Below the pieces are notes generated by a model that did not search any database, was not told where the DNA came from, and saw only the letters and a program-made list of their open reading frames with translations. From NCBI GenBank assembly GCA_027943335.1, contig BSBK01003256.1:1078001-1142000 (forward strand): a DNA stretch of 64,000 nucleotides. The letters run 5' to 3'. Made by a program: the position numbers and the translations under genes. Of the stretch, positions 24,113 to 36,154 are shown one piece after another. This stretch comes from Chamaecyparis obtusa (taxonomy: Eukaryota; Streptophyta; Pinopsida; Cupressales; Cupressaceae). How positions within the stretch are numbered: position 1 is the stretch's first letter; every line of letters begins with the position of its first letter.

Positions 24113-24908
24113 GTGGTGAAGAAGTAATGAGAGTTCATTCAAATACACTTCATAACATTTTAGAAACTCCACATAATCAAATCTACTCTAACAATCCATG
24201 GTTAATTAAAGAGACTTTATATTTGAAACTAAAAGGATCTAATAACACATCTATACTCATACATAGAAGATGGGGAAGAACAAAATCCAACAACAAAATG
24301 GTGGTGTGAAGACACACCGTGCAAAGTTCCCATAATAAATGTAATACACCAAGGAGTAACATCAGAAATATGTGTAGTTATCAGAAATATAGATTGTAAG
24401 TTGAAATCATGAACAACATATGAGCAGTGAAGAAGTAATGAGAGTTCATTCAAATATAGTTCATAACATTTTAGAAACTCCACATAATCAAATCTACTCT
24501 AACAATCCATGGTTGATTAAAGAGATTTTCTATTTGAAACTGAAAGGATCTAATAACACATATATACTTGTAATAATAAATGTAATACACCAAGGAGTAA
24601 CATCAGAAATATGTGTAGTCATCAGAAATATAGATTGTAAGTTGAAATCATGAACAACATATGAGCGGTGAAGAAGTAATGAGAGTTCATTCAAATACAG
24701 TTCATAACATTTTAGAAACTCCACATAATCAAATCTACTCTAACAATCCATGGTTGATTAAAGAGACTTTCTATTTGAAACTAAAAGGATCTAATAACAC
24801 ATCTATAATCATAATAATAAATGTAATACACCAAGGAGTAACATCAGAAATATGTGTAGTCATCAGAAATATAGATTTTAAGTTGAAATCATGAACAACA
24901 TATGTGTA
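24113..24908. repeat. Three tandem units of about 242 bp
   Basis: Units begin at about 24113, 24426 and 24668, each with GAAGAAGTAATGAGAGTTCA and closing with AAATCATGAACAACATATG. The first unit carries an extra insert of about 70 bases (around 24256-24330). All are inside the Harbinger element and non-coding as far as I can tell. Confidence 0.9.
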
Positions 24909-25089
24909 CTTGAAGAACTGTCAACATGTATATAAGATGGCAACCATAAAAGTAGGTGTTGGAGCAATGTACAAAATTTGTACAAGCTGGAGTACTATTT
25001 TCAAAAACTACTCCAGCTTGTAGTTTTTTTGAATTGCTACAACAACAAACCATGTATTCTAATCTCACCGGATTCTCCAAGCTACCACT

Positions 25090-25375
25090 GTCATAAACTA
25101 AGCCCAATGCATATATAGTCTTCTTAGGCATAATTGACAAGCCAGACTTTAAATTACAATTATGAGTTAAGTTGTCTCTATACACTAGTTTAAGTAGAAG
25201 GGCTTGGGCACATTCACTCGAGATTTCTTCAACTGAACAACTATTTTGAATGTGCTCAAAAACTACATAGCTTGAGTAGCATGCAACATCCAAATGGATT
25301 ATCGATGAGCTCATAAACTAATCCCAATGCATATATAGTCTTCTTAGGCATAATTGACAAGTCAGACTTTAAATA
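25090..25375. repeat. Direct repeat of about 60 bp, with an inverted copy near 28.7 kb
   Basis: ATAAACTAA(G/T)CCCAATGCATA and the following TATAGTCTTCTTAGGCATAA occur at about 25093 and again at 25312. Related sequence in opposite orientation occurs at about 28655-28735. Confidence 0.75.
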
Positions 25376-25379
25376 ATAG

Positions 25380-25975
25380 TACTGACAAATAGTCTGGATT
25401 TGTTTAATAATAGTACTTATCATCATTCTTGAGCAACTAAATCAATGTCTTGTATTGTTCATTCTATTGCACACTGAATCAGTATATAGTACAACTGTAT
25501 GAACATAGTAGACCATATATAATTACAATACTGATTTAGTGTGCAACAGAATGAACACTGATTCAGTGTGCAACAGAATGAACACTACAAGACACTGATT
25601 CAGTTGCTCAAGACAGAATGACTACTACAAGACACTAAATCAATATTGTAATTATATATGGTCTACTATGTTCATACAGTTGTACTATATACTGATTCAA
25701 TGTGCAACAGAATGAACACTGAATCAGTGTTCATTATGTTGCACACTGATTCAGTTGCTCAAGAATACCACTTATCATCATTCTTGAGCAATTGAATCAG
25801 TATATAGTACAACTATATGAACATAGTAGACCATATATAATTACAATACCAATTCAGTGTGCAATAGAATGAACACTGATTCAGTGTGCAATAGAATGAA
25901 CACTACAAGACACTGATTCAGTTGCTCAAGACAGAATGAACACTATAAGACATTGAATCAGTATTGGACATGACA
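25380..25975. repeat. CTGATTCAGTGTGCAAC inverted-repeat array, block 1
   Basis: Many copies in both orientations of CTGATTCAGTGTGCAAC, GAATGAACACTACAAGACA and CTGATTCAGTTGCTCAAGA, spaced by ATATGGTCTACTATGTTCA. The arrangement is largely palindromic, for example the segment centred near 25590 that reads back on itself over about 150 bases. No gene is present. Confidence 0.85.
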
Positions 25976-26084
25976 GTCTACAATGTGAATCTCAAGAGAA
26001 TTCTAGTCTACAATGTGAACACTTATTTCAAGAGAATTCCAGGTGAATCTCAACCAAAAACAAAACATTTTCAATTTGTTTGCT

Positions 26085-26430
26085 TTAATTTAGATGTTTT
26101 AGAACTGCAACTACTTGGGCATACATGTATGCAAAATGAAGAATCATGGACAAGGCAGTGTGATGTTTGACAAAATGCTTGAAAGAAATGTGATCTTATA
26201 AAGCCAAGCTCTATAGTTTTGTTTTCATTTTACCTGCCTCTGTAAAAATGGGAACTCTGGAAAAGGGCATGGAAGTCGTCAACACATAAATGAAAGGAGC
26301 TTTGCTAAAAGTTGTGATTGCAAATTTACAGCTACCAAGAAGATGTGTTCAAAATATAGAAGCATGGAAAAGTCATTCTAATTGTTTACACAATGCCTCA
26401 AAGAGATGTCATTGCATGGAATAAAAAGGG
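26085..26430 (+). pseudogene. PPR protein gene fragment inside Harbinger
   Basis: Three pieces in the normal order of a plant pentatricopeptide repeat protein are readable on the plus strand: MFDKMLERNVI (from 26163), MGTLEKGMEV (from 26248) and MPQRDVIAWN (from 26393). They are in different frames with stops between, so this is a broken fragment of an organelle RNA-processing protein gene. Its position within a DNA transposon suggests capture of host gene sequence. A chance match is unlikely given three consecutive PPR hallmarks, but the parent gene cannot be named. Confidence 0.6.
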
Positions 26431-27980
26431 TAATGACCAAGGGAGTGAAGGGAGCCCACAATAAAAAGAGGCAACTTCACAAAGAAAGGGAGGAGGGCAT
26501 TGTGAGAGAGTTATGATAGGGATAGAGAAGCCACAGGGACGCAAAATGAAATTGTGCTCTGGAATGTGAAAAGAGCTAGCACAGAGAGGAAAACCACACA
26601 CATGTTCAAAGAAGATATGAGCTGGAGACAATGTGTGAGTAAGAGAAAAGAGTGTAAAGGGGAAGAATTCTTTGAAAAAAAATAGAGCTACACCAAAAAA
26701 GAATTAAGGGATAGTGGATTTTGTAAGAAGAGAGATATGAAGACATGGTTAATATAGTTTGAAATAGAAAGAGAACAAAGAAACATAGTTGTACATCAAG
26801 CAATAAAGAATACTCTCCAACATTAAAGAAAGAAACAGAACAAACAATGACAATGTATCTAAATAGATAGTTGAGGTTAAGAAGAAATGAAATAGAGGAA
26901 TGTTCTGGATGGGAAGGATAGAGGATACAAGAGGAATATGTAGAGAAACTATATAGTGTAAAGAAGAATTAATTTGTAGAATAATGAGTTCCATGGCTGC
27001 ATTCAAATGATGCCCCATGAAATAAATAAAATTTTGGAATTATTCAATTTACAAACAATGTTTGATTGTATTGATAATTAGATTGAGTTTGAACTTAATT
27101 AGTTGTAAAACTTCCACACTTCGATAAGAGATAATTCCATGTGTAGAAGCTAAGTACATGTAAGAAGAATATGTGAAAGATATTTACTTCAAAGTCACTT
27201 GTAGTTGCTTCTATTCACCACTAGGACTAGTGTCCAAGCACTTCATCATATTGATAGTTCTCTTATAATACTATTGAAATTGGTAGATCTAAAATGTAGA
27301 CATTGGTGTTGTGTATGTTTGAAGCATTTTGTGAAGATTCTACAAACAAGACTATTTAATGAATAGGCAATATCCGGAGCTACAAAGGAAGCTACTGAGA
27401 AAAATGCCAAGAGGGTAAGGAAATTTCATTTTTCCTTAGTTCCTTTTTAACTCATTTCTGGAATCTTTTCACATGTAATAGCTTCAAATACCCTGATTTA
27501 ATCAAGGCTACAATATTGGATGAAGCTAGAGTTTTTGGTTACAATGTCAAATACTTATAGTTTACTTTATTGTAAGTTAAACATTGATTCCACGCAGTGC
27601 CCAAAATTGGTCATAAGATATGAAGAGATGTGTGTTATCAAATCAAATCAAATAGTTAAAAGGCCAAGTGAATATTCTCAAAGTAAAACCCAATAGATTC
27701 CATAGAAGATTCCACATAGGTAAAAAACCCAGATCCAAGAGAAAATCTTGCAAGTGATGGATCCAGAACCTCTAGATCGATTCCATTTAGATATTGTATT
27801 CAAGAAGCCTTACAAAAGGTTTCCCTAGATATAAATGCAATAAATATTGTTAATCTGCAGTGCAATACATTTTAAAAGATAAGTTATAGTGGTTTAGGAT
27901 TGCAAAAGAACTCCTATAACCAAACATGATGTATCAAAACTAAAATAGAATGGCACAATGACCTTAGAGATGCAACAAAA
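26431..27980. other. Unassigned Harbinger interior
   Basis: A purine-rich plus strand (26400-26800) continues from the PPR fragment without recognisable coding. A short exon-like piece at about 27368-27414 ends at AGG/GTAAGG, and could be a captured exon, but I cannot identify it. The rest shows no repeats or domains. Confidence 0.4.
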
Positions 27981-27984
27981 TGAA

Positions 27985-28140
27985 CACTACTTTAGTGTGC
28001 AATAGAATGAACACTGATTCAGTGTGCAACAGAATGAACACTGATTCAGTGTGCAACAGAATGAACACTACAAGACACTGATTCAGTTTCTCAAGACAGA
28101 ATGAACACTACAAGACATTGAATCAGTATTGGACAGGACA
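27985..28140. repeat. CTGATTCAGTGTGCAAC array, block 2
   Basis: A short block of the same units as 25380-25975, ending in the shared phrase GAATCAGTATTGGACA that also ends block 1. Confidence 0.85.
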
Positions 28141-28454
28141 ATCTACAATCACCATTGGATTAGTGTTCTAAGAAACCTAGGTGTATTTTGAGGAGTGAAA
28201 GGCTCCCATTATAGTCATAGAATCACAATGGAGAGAAATTCATGGTGATAGTCCATGGAGAGGGGACCTATGTCAGAAAGAATACACAATGAATCTAAGC
28301 AAGGATAGCTTAGAAAAATTAGGGTAGATCATAATGAAAAAAGAGTATAGAAACTAGATTTATAGATTTGGTGCAAGAGTTTTGTATATGATAGTGTAAG
28401 ATAGTGTGAAGGGTAGTCCTCCTGATATCATGTCAGTCCTCCTGATATCATGTC

Positions 28455-28600
28455 AGCCACTTGAAAAGGTGGAATTGGAATTTGAGGGCCAAATTCCACT
28501 TTTGGAACTCCCATTTTATAAAATCTTGTTGGGTCCACAGGCTAAAATATAGTTGGTTTGGTGTCCGCAGTATTTTTATCTCCGTCATTCTTCATGGTGA
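28455..28600. repeat. Internal copy of the Harbinger right subterminal sequence
   Basis: TTGAAAAGGTGGAATTGGAA, CCAAATTCCACTTTT, ATTTTATAAAA and GGTGTCCG follow in the same order as the reverse complement of about 35890-36040. Another partial copy is at about 31665-31720. These suggest internal duplication or nesting of related elements. Confidence 0.75.
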
Positions 28601-28769
28601 AGTCACTCTATCAGGAGATTTGAAACCATGACTGACTCCAATGTGACTCCTTGTAAGGCTAATATATGCATTGGGCTTAGTTTAAGAAAGGCTAATATAG
28701 AGATAACTTAACTCATAATTGTAATTTAAAGTCTAGTATTAATAGTAAAAACAATATCACAATTATCAG

Positions 28770-29330
28770 CTCATCTTCATCATGTGTTACTCCTTGGTGT
28801 ATTCCATTTATAATCATGAAATAACAGTAAAAACAATATCATCATGGCTGAAATAGCAGAAAAATATCATAATGCAAATAACAGTAAAAACAATATCATC
28901 ATGGTTGAAATAGCATTATTGCTATAATTGATCTTCATCATGTGTTACTCATTGGTTTATTCCATTTATAATCATGAAGTACTAGTAAAAACAATATCAT
29001 CATGGCTGAAATAGCAGAAAAATATCATAATGCATGAAATAACAGTAAAAACAATATCATCATGGCTAAAATAGCATGAAATAACAACAAAAATAATATC
29101 ATCATGGTTGAAATAGCATTATCGCTATAATTGATCTTCATCATGTGTTACTCCTTGGTGTATTCCATTTATAATCATGAAGTACCAGTAAAAACAATAT
29201 CATCATGGCTGAAATAGCAGAAAAATATCATAATGCATGAAATAATAGTAAAAACAATATCATCATGGCTGAAATAGCATGAAATAACAGTAAAAACAAT
29301 ATCATCATGGCTGAAATAGCAGAAAAATAT
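28770..29330. repeat. Tandem array around AATATCATCATGGCTGAAAT
   Basis: At least seven copies of AACAGTAAAAACAATATCAT plus CATGGCTGAAATAGCA, with a larger unit that includes GATCTTCATCATGTGTTACT and TGGTGTATTCCATTTATAAT. The array ends about 150 bases before the end of the Myb-like gene. Confidence 0.9.
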
Positions 29331-29483
29331 ACTAGAGCATATATAGTGCAGAAGCTGATAAACAAAAACAATGTATGGTGTTGATAAGACAAGTATCTTG
29401 GCTAACCTTGCCAGCTTAAAAATTATCTTGGCTAGCCATGCCAATGTTTAAGTAACAATACTTTAAAATGAAAAAAAAAGTAG

Positions 29484-30523
29484 CTAGAGGTCTGCAAACT
29501 TCATGGCAATATACTTCACCCTCTCATCTTCATTCATTTTCAAGAACCCTTTGGCTCTTTCTTTTTCAGCCATGAACGTGTCATATACTTTTAGCATAGT
29601 TGGTTGACTTGAATCAGGGATGCCTTTGAGAGCCTCGTAGACATTGTCCAAGACATAATCTGATTCAGAATTGTCCACTTTGATTAGAAGAGGCAAATGG
29701 AAGTCCTCTTCTATTCTTTTCATAGTTTCACAAAGCACATCCAATGAACCAATCATGGTTGCCTTCTTCCTCTTTCCCCTCCTTGGTGAAGATGTTGAAG
29801 GATTTGGATGACCACTTGCACTCGATTGATTGGAATGATATAATTCATCATCCAAATCAGGTGCAGTGTTAAGAGGTGTACTCATAGGGACATCCTCATC
29901 ACAATCCACATAGGCGGGCCCATCCATATTGAGCCCTTCTTCTGTCTCTTGTGTAGTAGTAGCTGCGGTACCTTCAGTTATGGCATTACCTACAATGAAG
30001 GCTAGGTCATTGTAGTACTAGAAGGGTTGTCTCTTGTACACTTTGGCACTTTTGAATTCTTTTCTCTTCATGTTGTCATGATGAATGAATTAGATCTTTG
30101 TCTTGTATCTAACTTAATAAGAAGGAAATATTGCTAAGACCAACATGTTACCTTTAGAAGCTCCTCCCACACCATGTCATCAGCATCCACACATTGAGTA
30201 GCTTCATTCCATGCAAACCCACTCATATTCTTCAACTCTCTCATGACTCTAAAACCTTGCTTCCATCCTTTAAGCTTATTTTTAAAATTTTCCTTTGACA
30301 AATTAAGGTTCATCTCAGCATTGAACTTCCTCTCAATGGCTGTCCAAGCTTCTTTTTTGAAGCCCCCTTCGCCTTTCCTTCCTAGGTGAACTTGATCATG
30401 GAGTAAGTTTAGGAACTTTCGTTCCATCTCTCTTGTCCACATAAGCTTCTTGGAGGAAGAAGCTGACTGGCTTACTTGAACCTCATCATCTATGCTCATC
30501 ATGAGATTTGTGAAGGACATCAC
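29484..30523 (-). CDS. Myb/SANT-like DNA-binding protein of PIF/Harbinger
   Basis: This is the second gene of PIF/Harbinger elements, which helps the transposase recognise the ends. Exon 1 (about 30152-30523) carries a Myb/SANT-like domain: KLMWTREMERKFLNLLHDQV, then KKEAWTAIERKFN, NFKNKLKGWKQGF and GFAWNEATQCVDADDMVWEEL. The donor is AAAG/GTAACA. Exon 2 (about 30065 to 29484) contains a YYNDLAFIVG segment, a Ser/Pro linker with a basic cluster (RRGKRKKAT) and a C-terminal helical region ending in YIAMKFADL. One in-frame TAG stands near 30018, so this copy is probably dead or nearly so. The acceptor position is inferred from phase. Confidence 0.7.
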
Positions 30524-30689
30524 CTACACCACCTGTTATATGCAATCATTAGCTACATGCAAATGAGAATGGATATTAAAGAAATAGTCATACAACAGTG
30601 GCATATAATCCAAAATATTGCATTTATGCATGATATCCAACAATATGTAATATATTTCTTTATTATTCATTCTCATTTGCATGTAGCTA

Positions 30690-31655
30690 AGTATGCATGT
30701 ATATATGGTCTACTATGTTCACACAATCTACTATGGTCTACTATGGTCTACTATGTTCACACAATTTACTATGGTCTACTATGTTCATTCAGTATTAACC
30801 ATATATAATTACAATACTGATTCAGTGTCTTGTAGTGTTCATTCTATCTTGAGCAACTGAATTAGTGTCTTGTAGTGTTCATTATGTTGCACACTGAATC
30901 AGTATTGTAATTATATATGGTCTACTATGTTCATACAGTTGTACTACATACTGATTCAGTGTGCAACAGAATGAACAATACAAGACATTGATTCAGTTGC
31001 TCAAGAATGATGATAAGTGGTATTTTGTTGCACACTGAATCAATATATAGTACAACTATATGAACATAGTAGACCATATAATTACAATACTGATTCAGTG
31101 TCTCGTAGTGTTCATTCTGTCTTGAGCAACTGAATCAGTGTCTTGTAGTGTTCATTCTGTTGCACACTGAATTAGTATTGTAATTATATATGGTCTACTA
31201 TGTTCATACAGTTGTACTATATACTAATTCAGTGTGCAACAAAATGAACAATACAAGACACTGATTCAGTTGCTCAAGAATGATGATAAGTGGTATTCTT
31301 GAGCAACTGAATCAGTGTGCAATAGAATGAACATTGATTCAGTGTTCATTCTGTTGCACACTGAATCAATATATAGTACAAGTGTATGAACATAGTAGAC
31401 CATGTATAATTACAATACTGATTCAGTGTGCAACAGAATGAACACTACAAGACACTGATTCAGTTGCTCAAGAATGATGATAAGTGGTATTATTGAGCAA
31501 CTGAATCAGTGTGCAACAGAATGAACACTGATTTAGTGTTCATTCTATTGCACACTGAATCAGTGTTCATTCTGTTGCACACTGAATCAGTATTGTAATT
31601 ATATATGGTCTACTATGTTCATACAACTGTACTATATATGCTCTAGTATATATGC
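30690..31655. repeat. CTGATTCAGTGTGCAAC inverted-repeat array, block 3
   Basis: This is the largest block, nearly 1 kb. Direct and inverted copies of CTGATTCAGTGTGCAAC, TGTCTTGTAGTGTTCATTC, TTGCTCAAGAATGATGATAA and TATATGGTCTACTATGTTCA alternate. It separates the Myb-like gene from the transposase gene and is likely to fold into large hairpins. Confidence 0.88.
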
Positions 31656-31991
31656 TCTAGTACATCTTCCACATGAAAAGGTGGAATTGGAATTTGAGGG
31701 CCAAATTACCGTTCTCTCAGTCCCCATTTAGAAGAAAAAGTGTCAAACAAGATACACACATGAATGTTAATCAAAGAGAAATCAGAGTTAGAAATCATAC
31801 ATAGGCTTCATTTCTTTCAAAAAATTTTGTATATGTAAAGTATGAGAAAACATGTTTTGAGCATCAGCATTACAACAGTATGATTTATATTTCCTAATGC
31901 AACAAGGCTTACAAATTCAAGAGGCATAGACAATAACCAGTTAGGAATGAAATCACATTAAAGAACAAAGAAAGGTCTTGTAAAACTACAA

Positions 31992-33460
31992 CTATTCTCT
32001 ACGTCTATATGCTTCCCACATCCTACTTGCTATATCGTCTCTAAAGTGCCCCCAATCATCCCTATCACACTGACTCAACCCATATGTCTCAAGTATTGGT
32101 ACATTTATCCCATCACGGTCATCGTCCTCCTCAATAACCACTTCGGATGGAACATCATCCTCTATAGTAATGAAGTTGTGCAATATGCAACATGCCAAAA
32201 CAATATGTGCTTGTGTCATGATTGGATAAGACGTTGCATGCCTCAAGATAGGAAAATGCTGCTTCAAAATGCCAAATGTACGCTCTATTGCATTTCTAAG
32301 AGAGGAGTGTTGGTGGTTAAACAACTCTTATGGGCTGTTTATAGGGTTTTCTCTTGAAAACTCCTTTAGGTGGTAACGTGTACATTGGTAAGGTGCAAGA
32401 AATCTTGGTACATTTGGATATCTAGCATCGACTAAATAATTTTTTCCTACAAACTAACATATATTGTTAAACTGTGAAACATTGACACCGTCAAACATTT
32501 ATCATTCTTTACTAAAAATACCGTGTGAAATGACATACTAGGGGGAACTACAAGTGGATCGACTCTATTGAGAGCTAAAGCTAGAACACGACTATCTGCA
32601 GTAGACCCTTCCCAACCAGCAAGAATGTATTGAAACTTATAATCAAAAGAAGAGACAACCATAATATTTTGTGACAAGTTCCCTTTTCTATCCCGATATT
32701 TACCTTGTAAGTTGACATCGACAATGACTGGTATATGGGTTCCATCAATTGCTCCAACACAATCCTATAGAAAGAAAAACAGTTGTCAAGCTACATGCAA
32801 TAATAAGATTATCACTTAAGGCAAAGAAATTTGTAGCGCTAGGGGGTTTACCTTGAAGTAAGGATCGAAATGATCCTTCCCACTAATTTTAGGAGGAGTG
32901 TTTGGCCTAGGTGGTATGAGATAATCCGCATGAAGTGCTAAGACAGTCGTCAAGGCCTTGTGGAAGTATCGACTTACTGTCTCTCTGGAGTGACCAAAGT
33001 TGTGGGCAATCTTACGATTCCTCAGATTGTGGCCAAGGGTGTGGATGAACATGACTAATTGTTCTTCTAACATTATGCTCATCGTATCTGATAGGCTTCC
33101 TTTTTTCCTTACAAGATTGGCTAGCCGAAAGAAGGTTGCTGCACTCATGCGAATTTGGTCGTGACAATGCACCTCACTCAAATGAATAATGCATTTATAA
33201 AAACCACTTCCATCACTTCTTTCGTTACGCTTTGTTTGCCTACCTTGAAGCACAGACACTGCTTTCGCTACTCCAAGGACAACAAGAATAAGTGCATGAA
33301 TATGAGCTTTTCTGATCTTCCTACAAATGTGTCCTTGAATGTTTATATTGTTGATAAGATCCATCCGTGAAAAGTACACGGTGAAGAAGGTTTGAGATAC
33401 AAAATTGACAGTCACAGGCAACAAGAGGACAAGCCAAGAAATGTATGTACTTATTGACAC
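31992..33460 (-). CDS. PIF/Harbinger DDE transposase, three exons
   Basis: This is a HARBI1-like nuclease that cuts and pastes the element. Exons are 33460-32852, 32764-32539 and 32446-31992, joined in phase (donors AAG/GTAAAC and CTA/GTATGT; acceptors CTATAG/G and TTTGTAG/G). Exon 1 has a helix-turn-helix (RKIAHNFGHSRETVSRYFHK). Exon 2 has the first Asp in GAIDGTH and the second in GSTADSRVL. Exon 3 has the third Asp in YLVDARYP and the Glu in NAIERTFGILKQHFPIL, so the catalytic residues are all present. One TAA lies in exon 3 just before ELFNHQHSSL. The product would be about 430 residues. The first Met used here may be too early; MDLINN at 33364 is an alternative. Confidence 0.8.
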
Positions 33461-33479
33461 AATTGTTTGTAAATGTATT

Positions 33480-35290
33480 CCTAGCTAGTTATTATATATA
33501 GGTGTTCAATTTGTTAGCATTGTTGCATTAGGAAATAAATCCGAATGAGGGAAAAACATAGAAGATGTTTTTTGTAAAACATGATTAATAATATTATTAT
33601 ATACATGTATATGTGCATATATATGGTTCTTATAGAGGCACGTATACATTTATATAAGTATGTAATATTATTAATCATGTTTTACAAAAAGATCATTGAA
33701 GTGAACTTTAGATTACATGGAATATAGTTTCATGGCCAGCCTTGATTAATTGCATCATGTATATAATTTAGATGGATGTAGATTAATTGAATCACATTTT
33801 CATGGCACCATTTGATGCATTATGCCAATATGCCAATATAGGTAAAAGTAGTAAACACCCAACCCACTTTAGTTCAACTAGACAACAAATTCTTGCAAAA
33901 CACAAAGTGTAACCAACTTGTAACAGTCATGTCCACGGGTACAGTCTGAAACAACAAATTGACATGGTAGTTTGAAGTGAGAACGTAGCATAGAAATGAT
34001 ATAGGATTTTATATTAGTTGTTGGTCATCTTTTCTTAGTGGAATAATATCAGACTGGTGCATTCGAACCAGTGACTAGTTAAGTTCAGTCAACATTTCTG
34101 ATTTTGAAGTTTTCAAAGTGATGTAACTCTCCCACCCTCTGTGGTAATTGTATTTGGTGGGAGAGCACACTATAGATTTCATCTAAAGTTTTTTGCCAGA
34201 TCATGTTTGGGAATTACTTTAAAGTGTTTGTAGATATGTGATTAGTTGGCCTAAGATGAATTCCAATTCGGAGTATTTCTTATAAAAATCCAATACATAA
34301 ATGGAAATTTGTCAGAATGTTATTGTCATTGAATATACAGATATTAAAGTTTAAAAGTTTGTAAAGTTTGTACATCTTGAGAAAGAATTATGCTTTGAAT
34401 ATTCTTGCACGCCTTTATCTCAATATGTGGGAATCTTAAAAAGTTTGGAGGCAAAGATGCATTTTTCTCTACAAAACATAATAATGATTGTTTGGATAGG
34501 TAAAAGGTGGGACTGAGGCTGTCTGCGGCATCCAATAATAAATGACATTCTGGTAGTGGACATTGACAAATTGAAGATGACCCAAAGCAATAACTTTCAT
34601 GGTGGACCTTGGAAGTGTGATGAGTACACCCAAATAGTAATCACATTGTAAATTACACTAGTTTATGGATGATCACCTTGAATTTTTTGTGTATGTAGTA
34701 TACAAACCCACTGTAACATATATGATAATCTCATTAGAGCAGCTAATATGTGATAATCTCCCAAAAGAAATCTTTTACCAAGATGGATGTTCTTACCAAT
34801 ATTAGGCATAGAACCATAATCTCCCAAAAGAAATCTTTTACCAAGCATGACTCTTACACCAAAATCTCAGTTTAACAGTTATAAATGCATAAGTTAAAAA
34901 TGACAATAAAATTGATAAATTATAAAGGCACATGATTTATTGTGGCTAATTTTTTTTTGGGAAAAAATGTACAGAAAGAGATGAAACTTTGATGTACATG
35001 AAACATTATCAACATTCTAACACATTGCACCCTATGCACCACTGTAATAGCAGGCATGTACCAATGAACAATAGGACAAAACCTTGAGAAAGTAAATGAA
35101 ATGACGACAAGAAAATGGAAATGGAAGAGTGTAAGGAAAAGGGAATTTCATGGCAGCACGCAAGGTTTTATTTCGTTGCCTTTGACACAGACCAGTGGCC
35201 TAATCCCTAAAATAGATTTGCATGAATGTCACGAAATCTCGTTATACAAAGTGGGCATTTGAGCAGTGAGGATTCAAACCATCGATGACA
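33480..35290. other. Unassigned Harbinger interior, right part
   Basis: No gene is recognised. There is a 30-bp direct repeat (AATCTCCCAAAAGAAATCTT then TTACCAAG) at about 34755 and 34818. A B-box-like word (GGTTCGAATGC on the minus strand near 34065) has no matching A box at tRNA spacing. Confidence 0.5.
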
Positions 35291-35294
35291 TCAA

Positions 35295-35412
35295 AAGAGC
35301 TCAAATCAAATCCTAGAAGAGCTCAAATCCATGAAATTTAAACCCTAGAAGAGCTCAAATCAATAAAATTCAAACCCTAGATGAGATCAATCCAATAAAA
35401 TTTGAACCCTAG
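35295..35412. repeat. About 40-bp tandem repeat (GAGCTCAAATC / AAACCCTAGAA)
   Basis: Four imperfect units alternate AGAGCTCAAATC with AAATT(C/T)AAACCCTAGA. Confidence 0.8.
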
Positions 35413-35659
35413 AATAAAGATCTCAGCTGTCAATCTGTACAATTGAAGTATGCACACAGATTGGAGATGCAAAACTACTTCTGGAATAAAATGAATACAC
35501 AACAAAGAAACCCTCTGGAGATGCACTATTTTAGTGCGTTACCAACTTCACAAGAAATAAATACACAACAAAGAAATCCACATGGCATGATTGCAAAGGC
35601 ACAAAAATACAACAGAAACTAAAATAAAGTGTTTTGCAGAGATAAAATCTACAAGAAGC

Positions 35660-35795
35660 AAGGGACAAGGGACCCTATGCATACCAGATAAACCCACGAA
35701 CAAGGGACCCTATGCATACCATAGATATATAGAGATAAACCAAATATACAGAGATAAACCCACGAACAAGGGACCCTATGCATACCAGATTAACG
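35660..35795. repeat. Tandem repeat around AAGGGACCCTATGCATACCA
   Basis: Three copies of AAGGGACCCTATGCATACCA separated by AGATAAACC(C/A)-type spacers. Confidence 0.85.
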
Positions 35796-36036
35796 AAGAA
35801 TGGAAGCCGTCAAATGTCATCAAATGCTTCACTCTGCAGAATGCCTTCAAACATGAAATGACAGCTTTGCTATGCAGAATGCCTAAAATGATGAATGCGG
35901 ACGATTACGGACACCAAAACAACGCAAACACCAAAATAATGATTATGAAGCCCGCGGACCCGACGAGGTTTTATAAAATAGGGTTTCAAAAAGTGGAATT
36001 TGGCCATCAAATTCCAATTCCACCTTTTCAAGTGGA

Positions 36037-36079
36037 AGATGTAAATGCTCATTTTCGATCGAAATGAGCATTTACATCT
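36037..36079. repeat. Perfect 18-bp hairpin near the Harbinger right end
   Basis: AGATGTAAATGCTCATTT at 36037-36054 is exactly inverted at 36062-36079, with a 7-base loop TCGATCG. It lies about 100 bases inside the right terminal repeat. Confidence 0.95.
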
Positions 36080-36154
36080 CCCTATTCTATTTTCATTTTG
36101 CACACCCAAACAGATGATTTGACCAAATCGGTAGGAGCAAATGCCAATTCCAAG

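Noticed and set aside
29175..29444. 89-codon minus-strand hydrophobic frame
   Set aside because: Generated by the AATATCATCATGG tandem array; the peptide is repetitive.
24113..31655. CRISPR-like repeat arrays
   Set aside because: Units vary in length and spacing, occur in both orientations, and sit in a plant transposon; no cas genes.
34030..34080. tRNA gene suggested by GGTTCGAATGC
   Set aside because: No A box or cloverleaf can be drawn around it at the right spacing.
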